DNA of 64,000 nucleotides from positions 365,642 through 429,641 of the forward strand of contig JANQSG010000018.1 of the NCBI GenBank assembly GCA_028284185.1, in the 5' to 3' direction. The notes under the pieces were generated by a model. It did not search any database. It was not told where the DNA came from and saw nothing but the letters and a program-made list of their open reading frames with translations. Below, in pieces: positions 44,536-53,562 of the stretch. Each line of letters begins with the position of its first letter. Positions within the stretch are counted from its first letter, which is position 1. The position numbers were made by a program, and so were the translations under genes. Origin of the DNA: Kangiella sp. Its GTDB lineage: Bacteria > Pseudomonadota > Gammaproteobacteria > Enterobacterales > Kangiellaceae.

Positions 44536-45819
44536 TTACCCTTCTTCCACAATCTTTTTCACATATGCCTCGTCGCGAATTTCACGCAACCAGGTTTCCA
44601 TTTCTTCGTTGAATTTTCGACGACGTAACACTTGAGCAGCTTGATTGCGCTTCATTTCCTGGGTTTGATCTTCTTGTCGTTCACCCAATAGCTGTACTAT
44701 GTGCCACCCAAAGCTACTCTTAAATGGAGCACTGATCTGATTAATGGATAATTTCCCCAGTTCATCCTTAAAAATAGGATCGTAAATATTGGGGCTTTGC
44801 CAGCCCAAATCACCACCTAAATTTGCTGAGCCTGGATCTTTCGAATGTTGTTTAGCCAATTCAGCAAAATCTTTTTCACCTGACAATACTTGCTCACGAA
44901 TTTTTGCCAACAAGTTTTGCGCATCTTGCTCTGAAGTAATAACATCCGGTTGGATTAAAATATGGCGAGAGTGGACCTGATACACCATATGCTGCTCTTC
45001 ACCTCGTTTGTTTATCAATTTCAGGATATGAAAACCGGAAGGCGAGCGGATCAGGTCGGAAATATCTCCAATGTCCATATAATAAACCACATCCGAGAAT
45101 AGTGATGGCATGGTACTTTCGGTTTTCCAGCCAAAATCGCCACCCGCAGCAGCGTTAGGGCCTTCTGAGTGGTTAGCGGCAATGACCGAAAAGTCAGAAC
45201 CCTGTTGGATTTGCTGACGTAAATCTTGCACCTTATCCTGATAATACTGAACGGTTTGATCGTCGGCATCTTCAGGCACTTTAATTAATATATGTCCCAG
45301 CTGATACTCTATTTGTTTTTCTGAATCAATTGCTTGCACTATGGATTCAACTTCCTTTTCACTGATCTGAATGCGTTGGTTAACAAAGCCTTCGCGCACC
45401 CGACTGGTCATAATTTCGTTGCGAAGATCATTGAGGAAAACTTCGTAACCTAAACCCTCTGAAGCAAGTTTTAACCGAAATTCAGGTAAACTCATGCCAT
45501 TTTGCTGAGCAATTTGTCCGGCGAAGTGTTGTAGTTCTGCGTCAGAGATTTGTATGCCGGCTCTTTGTGCCATTTGCAGCTGGATATTGTCCAGGATTAA
45601 ATTATCAAGAATCTCTTTACGCAATACATTGTCTGCTGGTACTTGGCTGCCACGGGCAATTAGCTGGCTTCGAATTTGAGCCATTTTACGATCGAGCTCT
45701 GATTGTAGCACTACATCTTCTTCAACTTGCGCTACGATTTTGTCGATGACTTCGGCGTATCCAACTGAAGCAACTGCTAAACCTAAACTGGTTAACAACA
45801 ATAATTTCTTTAAACTCAT
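44536..45819 (-). CDS. surA: Periplasmic chaperone / peptidyl-prolyl isomerase SurA
   Basis: 427-residue periplasmic chaperone that escorts outer-membrane proteins, including LptD, to the BAM complex. Signal peptide to about Ala22 (GYA), the N-terminal chaperone domain (about 23-165), then two parvulin domains (about 170-275 and 285-385), both with clear GGDFGW/GGDLGW segments, and the C-terminal helix that completes the chaperone core. It is between lptD (55 bases upstream) and pdxA. Confidence 0.96.
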   Translation of the reverse strand: MSLKKLLLLTSLGLAVASVGYAEVIDKIVAQVEEDVVLQSELDRKMAQIRSQLIARGSQVPADNVLRKEILDNLILDNIQLQMAQRAGIQISDAELQHFAGQIAQQNGMSLPEFRLKLASEGLGYEVFLNDLRNEIMTSRVREGFVNQRIQISEKEVESIVQAIDSEKQIEYQLGHILIKVPEDADDQTVQYYQDKVQDLRQQIQQGSDFSVIAANHSEGPNAAAGGDFGWKTESTMPSLFSDVVYYMDIGDISDLIRSPSGFHILKLINKRGEEQHMVYQVHSRHILIQPDVITSEQDAQNLLAKIREQVLSGEKDFAELAKQHSKDPGSANLGGDLGWQSPNIYDPIFKDELGKLSINQISAPFKSSFGWHIVQLLGERQEDQTQEMKRNQAAQVLRRRKFNEEMETWLREIRDEAYVKKIVEEG

Positions 45820-45874
45820 AACTTTCTCTAAAATTTTTTCTTAAACTTTATGTAAATTTTCTAACCGCAACAGG

Positions 45875-48253
45875 TCATTTACCGAGTCTATCCTGGTAAC
45901 CATAAATACTTTCTTCCAGAAACTCGGTGGTGCTGCCACGTAAGCTTCCAATCCCTTTTAATACAAACTGAACGAAGACACCTGAATTGTGTAGATCGCC
46001 TTGACCGGATAACAAGTTGCCTTGATTATCCAGTTGAATATTAAGATAACGGCGGTTGACGAGGCGCACCGCCCAGCAACAAGACTCATATTCTAGACCA
46101 AAAAAAGACTCATTGGTTCTATTTTGTGATAAATCTCTGCTATAGCGACTAAGAAAGCGCCAGTTTTCCTTAATTGGCCAGGCAAATGCGACTTCTGCTT
46201 CTTCAATTTTACGCCCGAAGTTGCGTCTAAAGCGATGGCCGAGATTTATAATGTGATTATCTGCGGGTTCATAATGCAATAAAAAAGAACCGCTGGTGGT
46301 TAAACTCTGTTGATCATCCCAATCAATGGCTCCTTTAATTTCAAGCTGTTCATTCCAGCGCCAATTGAGTTCGGCCAGTAGACCCGATTGGCGAGCAGTC
46401 TGGCGAGGTGTCGAGTCGAGCAATTGCACCTTTCTGTCTTGCAGATAAACCGTACGGCCCAAGGTAAAGGAAAGCCGCTCTTTTCCTTGCTGATCGATTA
46501 AACGACTGGTAATGGCACCACTGATTTGATTGGCATCACCAATACGATCAATGCCAGCAAAACGATTGCGGTTAAATAGTTGAGTAAAATTAAAACTTGG
46601 TAAGCTGGTATCAAATAAACCAATACCCCTTTGATCTTCATAGGGGGTATAAAGGTAAAAGGCTCGTGGTTCAAAGGTATGGGTAAAGTCTTTGCCGCCA
46701 AATGACCAGGGGCGCTCAAAGAATAAGCCTGAGTCCAAAGAAACGGTTGGCAGAGCTCGATCAAAGGTTTGTTTATTACCATTTATATCGGTTTGCTGAT
46801 ATTGCGTTAAGGCGTAGCTAAGCTGTGGACGAATAAAGCCATAGAGTCGTTCAAAGTTCCAGCCAACGGTAGGCTCAAGATGATAACGGTAGGCAAAATC
46901 TATTTGCGTAGGATTTTTATGCTCAAAGCGAGTGGCTTCGCTACGGATCCTGGCATAGTAGCTATCACCTAAAAAAAAGCGTGTCGCCTCTATTCGAGGA
47001 GCTATCTTATAGCGGTGATTGACACTGTTTAGAAGCTGCCAATCCTGATATTGAGTTTTAAAATGCCAATCTTGAGTCAGATATTGCAAATATAAATTTT
47101 GCGATAAAGTTGCTTGGTTACTGTTATTAACACCGCCTCCAAAATCCTGGAAATAAGCGTCATCACTGACTTTCTGTGCATCTACATTGGCGCTCCAGGC
47201 ATCGCTAAATTGATTATGGTGCTTGATCGAATAAGACCAGCGATCAGTATCAAGCTCAGGATTTTCTGCAGCTAAATCATCTTCAGGCAAATAGCTAAAA
47301 TTTAATTCACCTGCATAAGATGGCATTAGATAACGAAATTCTGTTTCTAATCCGGCACCACGTTTGCTCATGTAACGGGGTACTAAAGTTAAGTCGTAAT
47401 TAGGTGCCAGGTTAAAATAGTAGGGCATACGGATATCGGCACCATTACGGCTGGAATTACTAAAGGAGGGTGGCAATAAACCTGTTTTGCGGCGGTCATC
47501 TACTGGAAACGTCATATAAGGCAAATAAAATACTGGGATATTAGCGACTTTAACCACACTGTTATAAGCCTTTCCCCAGCCTGATTCTTTATCGATAATG
47601 ATTTTTCCCGACTCAAATGCCCAGCTTCTTTGATCTTCGGGGCAAGTGGAAAAGTCCGTATCCTGTAAAGTTAATAGCTGCTTATTATCAATGGTGATCT
47701 GCTCTGCGGTGCCGTTGCCATTATTGCCGTATAAGAAGAATTGGCTGTTTTGAATTTGGCTGGAACCCTCCAACTCTTGATAAACCATACTATCAGCTTT
47801 AACAATCACATCTGGACTGCTAAAGATCAGTTCACCTTCCGTCTGATAGGTTTTGGTTTCATTATCCGCAATCAGCTTATCCGCTTTAATGATGTGATCG
47901 CCCTGCTGAATAATGACCTTGCCTTCAAGATAAGCTTTATTGGCTTCGCTATAGCTTGTATCGGACCAGGCATGAATATAGCCTTGTTTTAGCTGACGGC
48001 TACTAGTGTCAGCAAAAGGATTACTAGCCCCTGTATTTACAGGTTGAGGAGCCAATGAGCAGGATTTGAATTCAGGAAATTTAAAATCGGCAGGCTCCGG
48101 CAATTCTTCCGCAGCAGCGTTACTTAGTGAGAAAAAGCCAAGCGACAGGATCGAGATAGCCTGAGCAATAGGGCTCATTTTTGCAGCGATTGTTTGCGGA
48201 TAAGTATTTTTCGCAAAAAAAAGTTTTACCCTTACGGCTTTCTTGATTACCAT
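45875..48253 (-). CDS. lptD: LPS-assembly protein LptD
   Basis: 792-residue outer-membrane LPS translocon component. After an export signal (the cleavage is probably near Ala48, with a long basic n-region), it has a periplasmic LptA-like domain (about 95-250, with YLEGKVIIQQGDHIIKADK) and a large 26-strand beta-barrel. Conserved Cys pairs (Cys43-Ser-Leu.. region near the N-terminus and CC near residue 725) can form the inter-domain disulfides. Start: the ATG at 48253 has a weak ribosome site; an internal ATG at 48178 would give a more compact signal peptide. It is divergent from amgK. Confidence 0.95.
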   Translation of the reverse strand: MVIKKAVRVKLFFAKNTYPQTIAAKMSPIAQAISILSLGFFSLSNAAAEELPEPADFKFPEFKSCSLAPQPVNTGASNPFADTSSRQLKQGYIHAWSDTSYSEANKAYLEGKVIIQQGDHIIKADKLIADNETKTYQTEGELIFSSPDVIVKADSMVYQELEGSSQIQNSQFFLYGNNGNGTAEQITIDNKQLLTLQDTDFSTCPEDQRSWAFESGKIIIDKESGWGKAYNSVVKVANIPVFYLPYMTFPVDDRRKTGLLPPSFSNSSRNGADIRMPYYFNLAPNYDLTLVPRYMSKRGAGLETEFRYLMPSYAGELNFSYLPEDDLAAENPELDTDRWSYSIKHHNQFSDAWSANVDAQKVSDDAYFQDFGGGVNNSNQATLSQNLYLQYLTQDWHFKTQYQDWQLLNSVNHRYKIAPRIEATRFFLGDSYYARIRSEATRFEHKNPTQIDFAYRYHLEPTVGWNFERLYGFIRPQLSYALTQYQQTDINGNKQTFDRALPTVSLDSGLFFERPWSFGGKDFTHTFEPRAFYLYTPYEDQRGIGLFDTSLPSFNFTQLFNRNRFAGIDRIGDANQISGAITSRLIDQQGKERLSFTLGRTVYLQDRKVQLLDSTPRQTARQSGLLAELNWRWNEQLEIKGAIDWDDQQSLTTSGSFLLHYEPADNHIINLGHRFRRNFGRKIEEAEVAFAWPIKENWRFLSRYSRDLSQNRTNESFFGLEYESCCWAVRLVNRRYLNIQLDNQGNLLSGQGDLHNSGVFVQFVLKGIGSLRGSTTEFLEESIYGYQDRLGK

Positions 48254-48387
48254 CTAACCGTTATTATCCAAGCCAGCTTTAAATAAATTTGCATAAAGGG
48301 CTAATGATAAACCCTTAAGACAAAGATTGAAAATCTTATCTTAACTAAAATCAGCCGCTCGCAAGCAGCGGCAATAAGATTCAAATC

Positions 48388-49374
48388 ATGACAGTTGATA
48401 AACGCCAAAAATTGCTTAAAAAATGGTCATTGCTCCAGCTCGATTTACTCGAGGCTGACTGGTCTATGGTTTCTGGTGATGCCAGTTTTCGTCGCTATTT
48501 TCGCCTGGAAAAAGCAGGGCAAAGCTGGATCTGTGTGGATGCGCCGCTTGAGCATGAAAATTCCGAGCAATTTATCAAGGTGGCCAGAATGCTGGCAAAG
48601 GTCAATGCACCAAAAGTTATAGCTTACGACTTAGCGTATGGTTTTATGCTACTTTCCGATTTGGGTGATGAGCTTTATTTACCGATGCTCAACAACCAAT
48701 CTGCGAATGGCCTCTATAAAGCTGCTATTGATGCCTTAATCGAGATGCAGCGTATTGATTCTGCTGATGAACTATCCGCTTATGATGAGCAGCTATTGAA
48801 TCTGGAAATGGAGTTATTTCGTGATTGGTTTTTAACGCAACATCTACAAATAACGCTTACAGACGAAGAAAATCAAATGCTCGATCAACTCTTTAAGTGG
48901 CTCACTGACAGTGCTTTAGAACAGCCGCAAGTATTCGTACATCGCGATTATCACTCGCGTAATATTATGTACATCGAAAATCAGCCCCCTGGAATAATTG
49001 ATTTCCAGGATGCGGTGCATGGCCCTATCAGTTACGATCTTTTGTCGCTATTACGTGATTGTTATATTGAATGGCCTGATTACAAGGTGGATGAATGGCT
49101 CAGTTATTTTGTTGAACAATCAGATTGGGAACTGGATAAGGAACAGTTTATACAGTGGTTTGACTGGATGGGCTTGCAGCGTCATATCAAGGTTGCAGGG
49201 ATCTTTGCGCGCTTGAATTATCGTGATGGTAAGTCGAGTTACTTGAAAGACATACCTTTAACCCTTAGATATATAGTTCGACAAGCCGAAAAGTATCCAC
49301 AACTCGAGGAATTTACTCATTGGATGAAGCAAAGCGTCATGCCAAAAATGGACTCAATGGCTCAGATACAATAA
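48388..49374 (+). CDS. amgK: Cell-wall amino sugar kinase AmgK
   Basis: 328-residue aminoglycoside-phosphotransferase-fold kinase that phosphorylates free MurNAc and GlcNAc at the anomeric position. It has the APH catalytic loop VHRDYHSRNIMY and the metal-binding IIDFQDAVHGP. Together with murU it forms the recycling route by which MurNAc is returned to UDP-MurNAc without MurA, conferring some intrinsic fosfomycin tolerance in pseudomonads. murU follows after 13 bases. It is divergent from lptD, a conserved arrangement. Confidence 0.9.
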   Translation: MTVDKRQKLLKKWSLLQLDLLEADWSMVSGDASFRRYFRLEKAGQSWICVDAPLEHENSEQFIKVARMLAKVNAPKVIAYDLAYGFMLLSDLGDELYLPMLNNQSANGLYKAAIDALIEMQRIDSADELSAYDEQLLNLEMELFRDWFLTQHLQITLTDEENQMLDQLFKWLTDSALEQPQVFVHRDYHSRNIMYIENQPPGIIDFQDAVHGPISYDLLSLLRDCYIEWPDYKVDEWLSYFVEQSDWELDKEQFIQWFDWMGLQRHIKVAGIFARLNYRDGKSSYLKDIPLTLRYIVRQAEKYPQLEEFTHWMKQSVMPKMDSMAQIQ

Positions 49375-49387
49375 GGAATTTGATTGA

Positions 49388-50116
49388 ATGAGCACTATCA
49401 AAAAAGCCATGATTCTGGCTGCAGGTCGCGGCGAGCGAATGCGCCCCTTGACTGATACTTTGCCCAAGCCATTATTAAAAGTCGATGGTAAAGCTTTGAT
49501 CGAATATCACATTCAGGCGCTTAAAGAAGCGGGGATTAAAGATATTTTGATTAATACTGCCTGGCTTGGCCATATTATCCCTGAATATTTAGGCGATGGC
49601 GCCTATTGGGGCGTGAATCTGAGCTTTTCGCATGAAGAAACTGCTTTAGAAACGGCGGGTGGTATTCGCAAGGCTCTGGACTTTTTTGAAAAGGAACCTT
49701 TTATTGTGGTTAATGGCGATATCTGGACCGACTTTGATTTTAGCCTACTTAACAAACCTAAAGCCAAAGCACATTTGGTGTTGGTTCCGAATCCTGAGCA
49801 GCATCCACAGGGTGATTTTGGTCTGGAAAACGGCAGCGTGCTGGCAGCAAGTGATACTCAATATACCTTTTCGGGTATCGGTGTTTATCAACCGGAGGTA
49901 TTTGCTGAACTAGAGTTGGATAAGTCAGAACCGCTGGCTCCAATATTGCGTAATTTAATGGCTGGTCAGCAAGTGACTGGTCAGTTATATCAAGGCCATT
50001 GGCATGATATTGGCACCCCAGAGCGGTTAGAGGCTTTAAATAAAGAGTTTCAGAAGCCACTAAAAACCATCAATTTTGATCTAAAAGGTGGTGCTGATCC
50101 TGGAGAGGTTAGTTAA
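49388..50116 (+). CDS. murU: N-acetylmuramate alpha-1-phosphate uridylyltransferase MurU
   Basis: 242-residue nucleotidyltransferase. The N-terminal signature is MILAAGRGERMRPLTDTLPK, with PLLKVDGKALIEY and the metal Asp in VNGDIWTD. It makes UDP-MurNAc from MurNAc-1-phosphate supplied by AmgK. The C-terminal tail of about 20 residues is variable. Its stop overlaps the start of djlA (TAATG). Confidence 0.92.
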   Translation: MSTIKKAMILAAGRGERMRPLTDTLPKPLLKVDGKALIEYHIQALKEAGIKDILINTAWLGHIIPEYLGDGAYWGVNLSFSHEETALETAGGIRKALDFFEKEPFIVVNGDIWTDFDFSLLNKPKAKAHLVLVPNPEQHPQGDFGLENGSVLAASDTQYTFSGIGVYQPEVFAELELDKSEPLAPILRNLMAGQQVTGQLYQGHWHDIGTPERLEALNKEFQKPLKTINFDLKGGADPGEVS

Positions 50117-50937
50117 TGGGTTGGCTGGGGAAAATTATTGGCGGCCTGTTAGGTTACTTCTTAACGCGAGGCCCTATTGGTGCCTTGATTGGGGCTTTTT
50201 TGGGTCATCAACTTGATAAAAAAACTGAAACAGTCAAAGAGCGAATCGATCCGGCAAACCAGCAAAAAATCCAGGCAGTATTTTTCAATGCGACTTTCTC
50301 CATTATGGGCCATATCGCTAAAGCCGATGGCCGCGTCTCTGAGCAGGAAATAGCACATGCGGAAAATGTGATGGCCAGAATGGGGCTTGATCCTGTTGCC
50401 CGCAAAATGGCCATTGAGCAATTCAAATTCGGCAAAGAAGCTCACTTTGATTTTGATGGTGTGATGGCGCAATTTAAACAGGTAGTAGGTCGTCAACGAA
50501 ATCTGCTGCAAATGTTTCTGGAAATTCAGATCAGTATGGCGATGGCGGATGGCCAAGTGGCGCAAGTTGAACAGCATATTTTAAGACAAATTGGCCAGCG
50601 CTTAGGCTTTGCTGGCTTTATTATTGATCAGCTGATCAAGATGGTGCAGGCACAACAGCGTTTTTATGAGTATTCGCAGCAATCAGACAGACAAAGAGCG
50701 ACTGGTCAAGCTGGCTATGGCGCACCGAGTATTGAACAGGCCTATCAAGTGTTGGGTGTTTCAGCTTCCGACGATAAAACGACTGTAAAAAAAGCCTATA
50801 AACGCTTAATGTCACAACATCATCCTGATAAACTGGTTTCCAAAGGTTTGCCTGAGTCGATGATTAAGATCGCTACTGAAAAAACACAAGAAATTAAATC
50901 GGCTTATGAGCTGATTGAAAAACATCGAAACTGGTAA
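50116..50937 (+). CDS. djlA: Membrane-anchored co-chaperone DjlA
   Basis: 273-residue DnaJ-type co-chaperone. A glycine-rich membrane segment lies at about 3-30; a TerB-like helical domain at about 50-180 (AKADGRVSEQEIAHAE, MAMADGQV); and a J domain in the last 70 residues with AYQVLGVSASDDKTTVKKAYKRLM and HHPDKL (HPD tripeptide). It stimulates DnaK at the membrane and is linked to capsule/Rcs signalling in enterobacteria. It ends the amgK-murU-djlA operon. Confidence 0.93.
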   Translation: MGWLGKIIGGLLGYFLTRGPIGALIGAFLGHQLDKKTETVKERIDPANQQKIQAVFFNATFSIMGHIAKADGRVSEQEIAHAENVMARMGLDPVARKMAIEQFKFGKEAHFDFDGVMAQFKQVVGRQRNLLQMFLEIQISMAMADGQVAQVEQHILRQIGQRLGFAGFIIDQLIKMVQAQQRFYEYSQQSDRQRATGQAGYGAPSIEQAYQVLGVSASDDKTTVKKAYKRLMSQHHPDKLVSKGLPESMIKIATEKTQEIKSAYELIEKHRNW

Positions 50938-50968
50938 ATTGAGCTATTTAGCTAGAAATTACTTTGTT

Positions 50969-51029
50969 AAATAATAGTTTTTATGTCCTCATTTAGGGTG
51001 ACTAAACTCCGGGATAAAAACTATTATTT
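50969..51029. repeat. 16-bp inverted repeat with an inner stem between djlA and the dUTPase gene
   Basis: AAATAATAGTTTTTAT (50969-50984) and ATAAAAACTATTATTT (51014-51029) are exact inverted repeats; the loop contains a further TTTAG/CTAAA stem. No tract of U follows on either side, so it is not a classic terminator, although it could act as one weakly after djlA. Confidence 0.65.
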
Positions 51030-51105
51030 GCCTCGTACTTTCGTCGCACATAACGCTCAATTGATAAAAAAGTTAAATGAAGAATATTCTTAAATTGGAA
51101 TAAAA

Positions 51106-51750
51106 ATGACAAATACTGAATTAATGACCAAACAAATCGCAATCATGCTGGAAATGCAAAATGCGATGAATACCAAAGTAAACGATAATTGGTTTGAGCA
51201 GGGTTTTGAATGGTACCGCGCTATCTGGATTGAATGTGGCGAAATGTTGGAACACTATGGTTGGAAATGGTGGAAACATCAACAGCCAGACGCGGAGCAG
51301 GTAAAAATGGAATTAGTGGATATTTTTCACTTTGGCTTAAGTTCGCGAATCGATGGCCCTGCTTCGGAAGAAAGTATAAGCTATCAAGAAATAGCTGTAG
51401 AATTAGCAAGTGAAATGTCTGAGCCATTAGTTAAAGAGGATTTTAAGCAAACCCTGGAAGTTTTGGCAGGTCAGGCGGTAATGTATCAGCACTTTGATGG
51501 CTGCAGTTTTGCTGGTTGTATGCAGCAAATGGATATGCCTTTTGACGAATTATATAAAAGTTATGTAGGCAAAAATACATTAAACTTTTTCCGCCAGGAT
51601 CATGGCTATAAAGAAGGAAGTTATATTAAAGAGTGGAATGGCCGTGAAGATAATGAATATTTAGTGGATATTCTTAATAGTCTTGATTCTGCGGATGAGG
51701 CTTTTAAAGAAAAAGTGTATCAGGGTTTAAAAGAAAGTTATCCTGAGTAA
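51106..51750 (+). CDS. Dimeric all-alpha dUTP diphosphatase (dUTPase_2)
   Basis: 214-residue helical NTP pyrophosphohydrolase. The N-terminal half contains the all-alpha dUTPase motifs: W-x-x-x-x-W-I-E-C-G-E, HYGWKWWK and ELVDIFHFGLS (metal-binding Glu/Asp), and later a NFFRQDHGYKEGSYIKEW stretch. It hydrolyses dUTP to dUMP, limiting uracil in DNA. The canonical trimeric dut is missing from its usual place between coaBC and algC, so this may be the main dUTPase. GGAA precedes the ATG. Confidence 0.88.
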   Translation: MTNTELMTKQIAIMLEMQNAMNTKVNDNWFEQGFEWYRAIWIECGEMLEHYGWKWWKHQQPDAEQVKMELVDIFHFGLSSRIDGPASEESISYQEIAVELASEMSEPLVKEDFKQTLEVLAGQAVMYQHFDGCSFAGCMQQMDMPFDELYKSYVGKNTLNFFRQDHGYKEGSYIKEWNGREDNEYLVDILNSLDSADEAFKEKVYQGLKESYPE

Positions 51751-51789
51751 AATTAGGTTTGTGTCATTGTTTTAATTGTGGAGCAAGAA

Positions 51790-52053
51790 ATGTCGGAAGT
51801 TACTTATAAATTAGTCTTAAAAGGTTATGGTTCAAACAATAAAGGAAAATATTATATTGAGCAGGATTTAGCAGATGTGTTAGCCATGGAACGCAAAGAA
51901 GTCAAAACTTTATTGGAAACCTGTCCGCAGACTATCAAAGAAGGTTTATCGAAAGCTGAAGGGGAAAAACTACTAGCTGCGATTGAAGCCGCTGGTGCAA
52001 AATGTGATTTGGATGATAGTCGCTTTGATTTTAGTAATTTATCCTTTGAATAA
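51790..52053 (+). CDS. Small protein with ribosomal bL12 C-terminal-like domain
   Basis: 87 residues. The central part (ETCPQTIKEGLSKAEGEKLLAAIEAAGAKCDL) has the alpha-beta signature of the bL12 C-terminal domain, preceded by a short beta-rich segment (TYKLVLKGYG). It is too short, and lacks the dimerising N-terminal domain, to be bL12 itself. I chose the ATG at 51790 (GGAG 6-7 bases upstream) over the GTG at 51778. It lies between the dUTPase and sirtuin genes; its role is unknown. Confidence 0.78.
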   Translation: MSEVTYKLVLKGYGSNNKGKYYIEQDLADVLAMERKEVKTLLETCPQTIKEGLSKAEGEKLLAAIEAAGAKCDLDDSRFDFSNLSFE

Positions 52054-52064
52054 ATAATCCGGTC

Positions 52065-52853
52065 ATGGATGACTTGCAAAAACAAAACTTAGAAAAAGTC
52101 AAAAAACTTGTTCAAAGTGCTAAACGGGTTTGTATTCTTACCGGCGCTGGTGTTTCTGCCGAGTCTGGCATAGCAACTTTTAGAGGCTACTCTGAAGAAA
52201 CCGGTGAAAGCCTTTGGTCAAAATATGATCCACAACAATTAGCCAGTATCGATGGCTTCTTGCAAGACCCGGAAATGGTTTGGCAATGGTATCAATGGCG
52301 CCGTGAAGTCAATCAAGATAAACAACCCAATCCAGCTCATATTGCTATTGCCCAATGGCAAAAACGAGCAAAACAATCAGGTCAGCAAGACGTTACGTTG
52401 GTCACGCAAAATGTTGATGGCTTGCATCAAAAAGCAGGCTCCGATCCAAAGCAATATTCAGTCATCGGCTCTTTAATCGAGCTGCATGGCAACATTTGGC
52501 AAAACCATTGCCTGCAATGTAGCAAAGAACATTTAGAAGATGTTACTGGTGTGCAACAAGTACCCAAATGTCAATCTTGTGGCGGTCAAATAAGGCCTTC
52601 AGTAGTTTGGTTTGGCGAAGTGTTGGATCAAAATAAATGGCAAGCTGCAGAAACCGCTGCTTATTGTTGCGATCTATTCCTATCTATTGGCACCTCCAGC
52701 CAGGTTTATCCCGCCGCAGGACTGATGATGCTGGCTAAAAGCCAGGGCGCAAAAATAGTGGAGATTAATCCAGAGCCAACTCAAAACTCGGTGGTGGATT
52801 ATCAGATTAAAGGTAAGGCTGGAGAGTTTTTCCCCCAGATAGTAAATAATTAG
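52065..52853 (+). CDS. cobB: NAD-dependent protein deacylase (sirtuin, CobB-like)
   Basis: 262-residue sirtuin that removes acyl groups from lysine with NAD. It has ILTGAGVSAESGIATFRG (NAD binding), TQNVDGLHQKAG and the catalytic His in LHGNIW, with zinc ligands CLQC and CQSCGG. The YxxR motif, within WYQWRRE, that recognises succinyl/malonyl lysine in class III sirtuins is present, so it is probably a desuccinylase as well as a deacetylase. It follows the bL12-like gene by 11 bases. Confidence 0.93.
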   Translation: MDDLQKQNLEKVKKLVQSAKRVCILTGAGVSAESGIATFRGYSEETGESLWSKYDPQQLASIDGFLQDPEMVWQWYQWRREVNQDKQPNPAHIAIAQWQKRAKQSGQQDVTLVTQNVDGLHQKAGSDPKQYSVIGSLIELHGNIWQNHCLQCSKEHLEDVTGVQQVPKCQSCGGQIRPSVVWFGEVLDQNKWQAAETAAYCCDLFLSIGTSSQVYPAAGLMMLAKSQGAKIVEINPEPTQNSVVDYQIKGKAGEFFPQIVNN

Positions 52854-52866
52854 ATAGTTAAAAGGT

Positions 52867-53562
52867 ATGGAAATTTTGCTTTATATATTGCTTGGTGTTG
52901 TGGGATTACTTTTCCTTTACTTGAAGGCGTATAGTTCTGAAAAAGGAAAAAATAAAGCTCTTAAAGAAGATATTGGAGATATTGAAAATAAAAAGCAGGA
53001 AGTTGTTACAAAACATACTATGAATATAGATTCAAATAAGGCTGAATTAGCATTGAATTCAGAGAAGAGAAATAAGTTATATGATTCTAAGTTTAGAAAG
53101 TTTGAGCAATACTTTGAGCTATTAGATATTTTTCATGCGAAAAGCAATAAGATATTTACAACAAAATTCCCTCCTATTTTTTCTTCATTTATGGGGGTAA
53201 TCATAAAAGATAATTGTTCAGATATAGAGGAAGAGAATGCTTGGCAAACATTTATGAATGGTATGCAGGAATTAATGAATGAATTAAATATGGAGCACTT
53301 AAATATTAAAACTAGAATGAATAGCATACGTCTTATATCAAGTAAACAAATGGATTTAAAACTAGATAAGTTGGAGTTGGAGGTAAAAAGAGCTACAGAC
53401 ACTGCAACTGAAATGCTAAAAATCATGTCAACACTAGACTTCCTTAAGAATCAAGAAATCATTAAACCTTTTGAATTAGAGCTTAAAACATGTGATGAGC
53501 GAGTAAGGAGTGCAAAAGAAGAAATTCGGCAACAGATGAAATTAGAATTAGATCAAATATAG
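52867..53562 (+). CDS. Membrane-anchored coiled-coil protein of unknown function
   Basis: 231 residues. A hydrophobic helix at residues 3-19 is followed by a mostly helical, Lys/Glu/Asn-rich body with probable coiled coils at about 25-75 and 165-231. No conserved domain is recognised. Codon usage is more AT-rich than that of the sirtuin gene upstream, suggesting a separate origin. It starts 13 bases after the sirtuin stop with AAAGG before the ATG, so co-transcription is possible. Confidence 0.7.
   Translation: MEILLYILLGVVGLLFLYLKAYSSEKGKNKALKEDIGDIENKKQEVVTKHTMNIDSNKAELALNSEKRNKLYDSKFRKFEQYFELLDIFHAKSNKIFTTKFPPIFSSFMGVIIKDNCSDIEEENAWQTFMNGMQELMNELNMEHLNIKTRMNSIRLISSKQMDLKLDKLELEVKRATDTATEMLKIMSTLDFLKNQEIIKPFELELKTCDERVRSAKEEIRQQMKLELDQI

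Noticed and set aside
50983-51093. A 36-codon open frame with ATG start between djlA and the dUTPase gene
   Set aside because: It has no ribosome site, begins inside the left arm of the inverted repeat, and its product has no recognisable features, so a chance frame is more likely.
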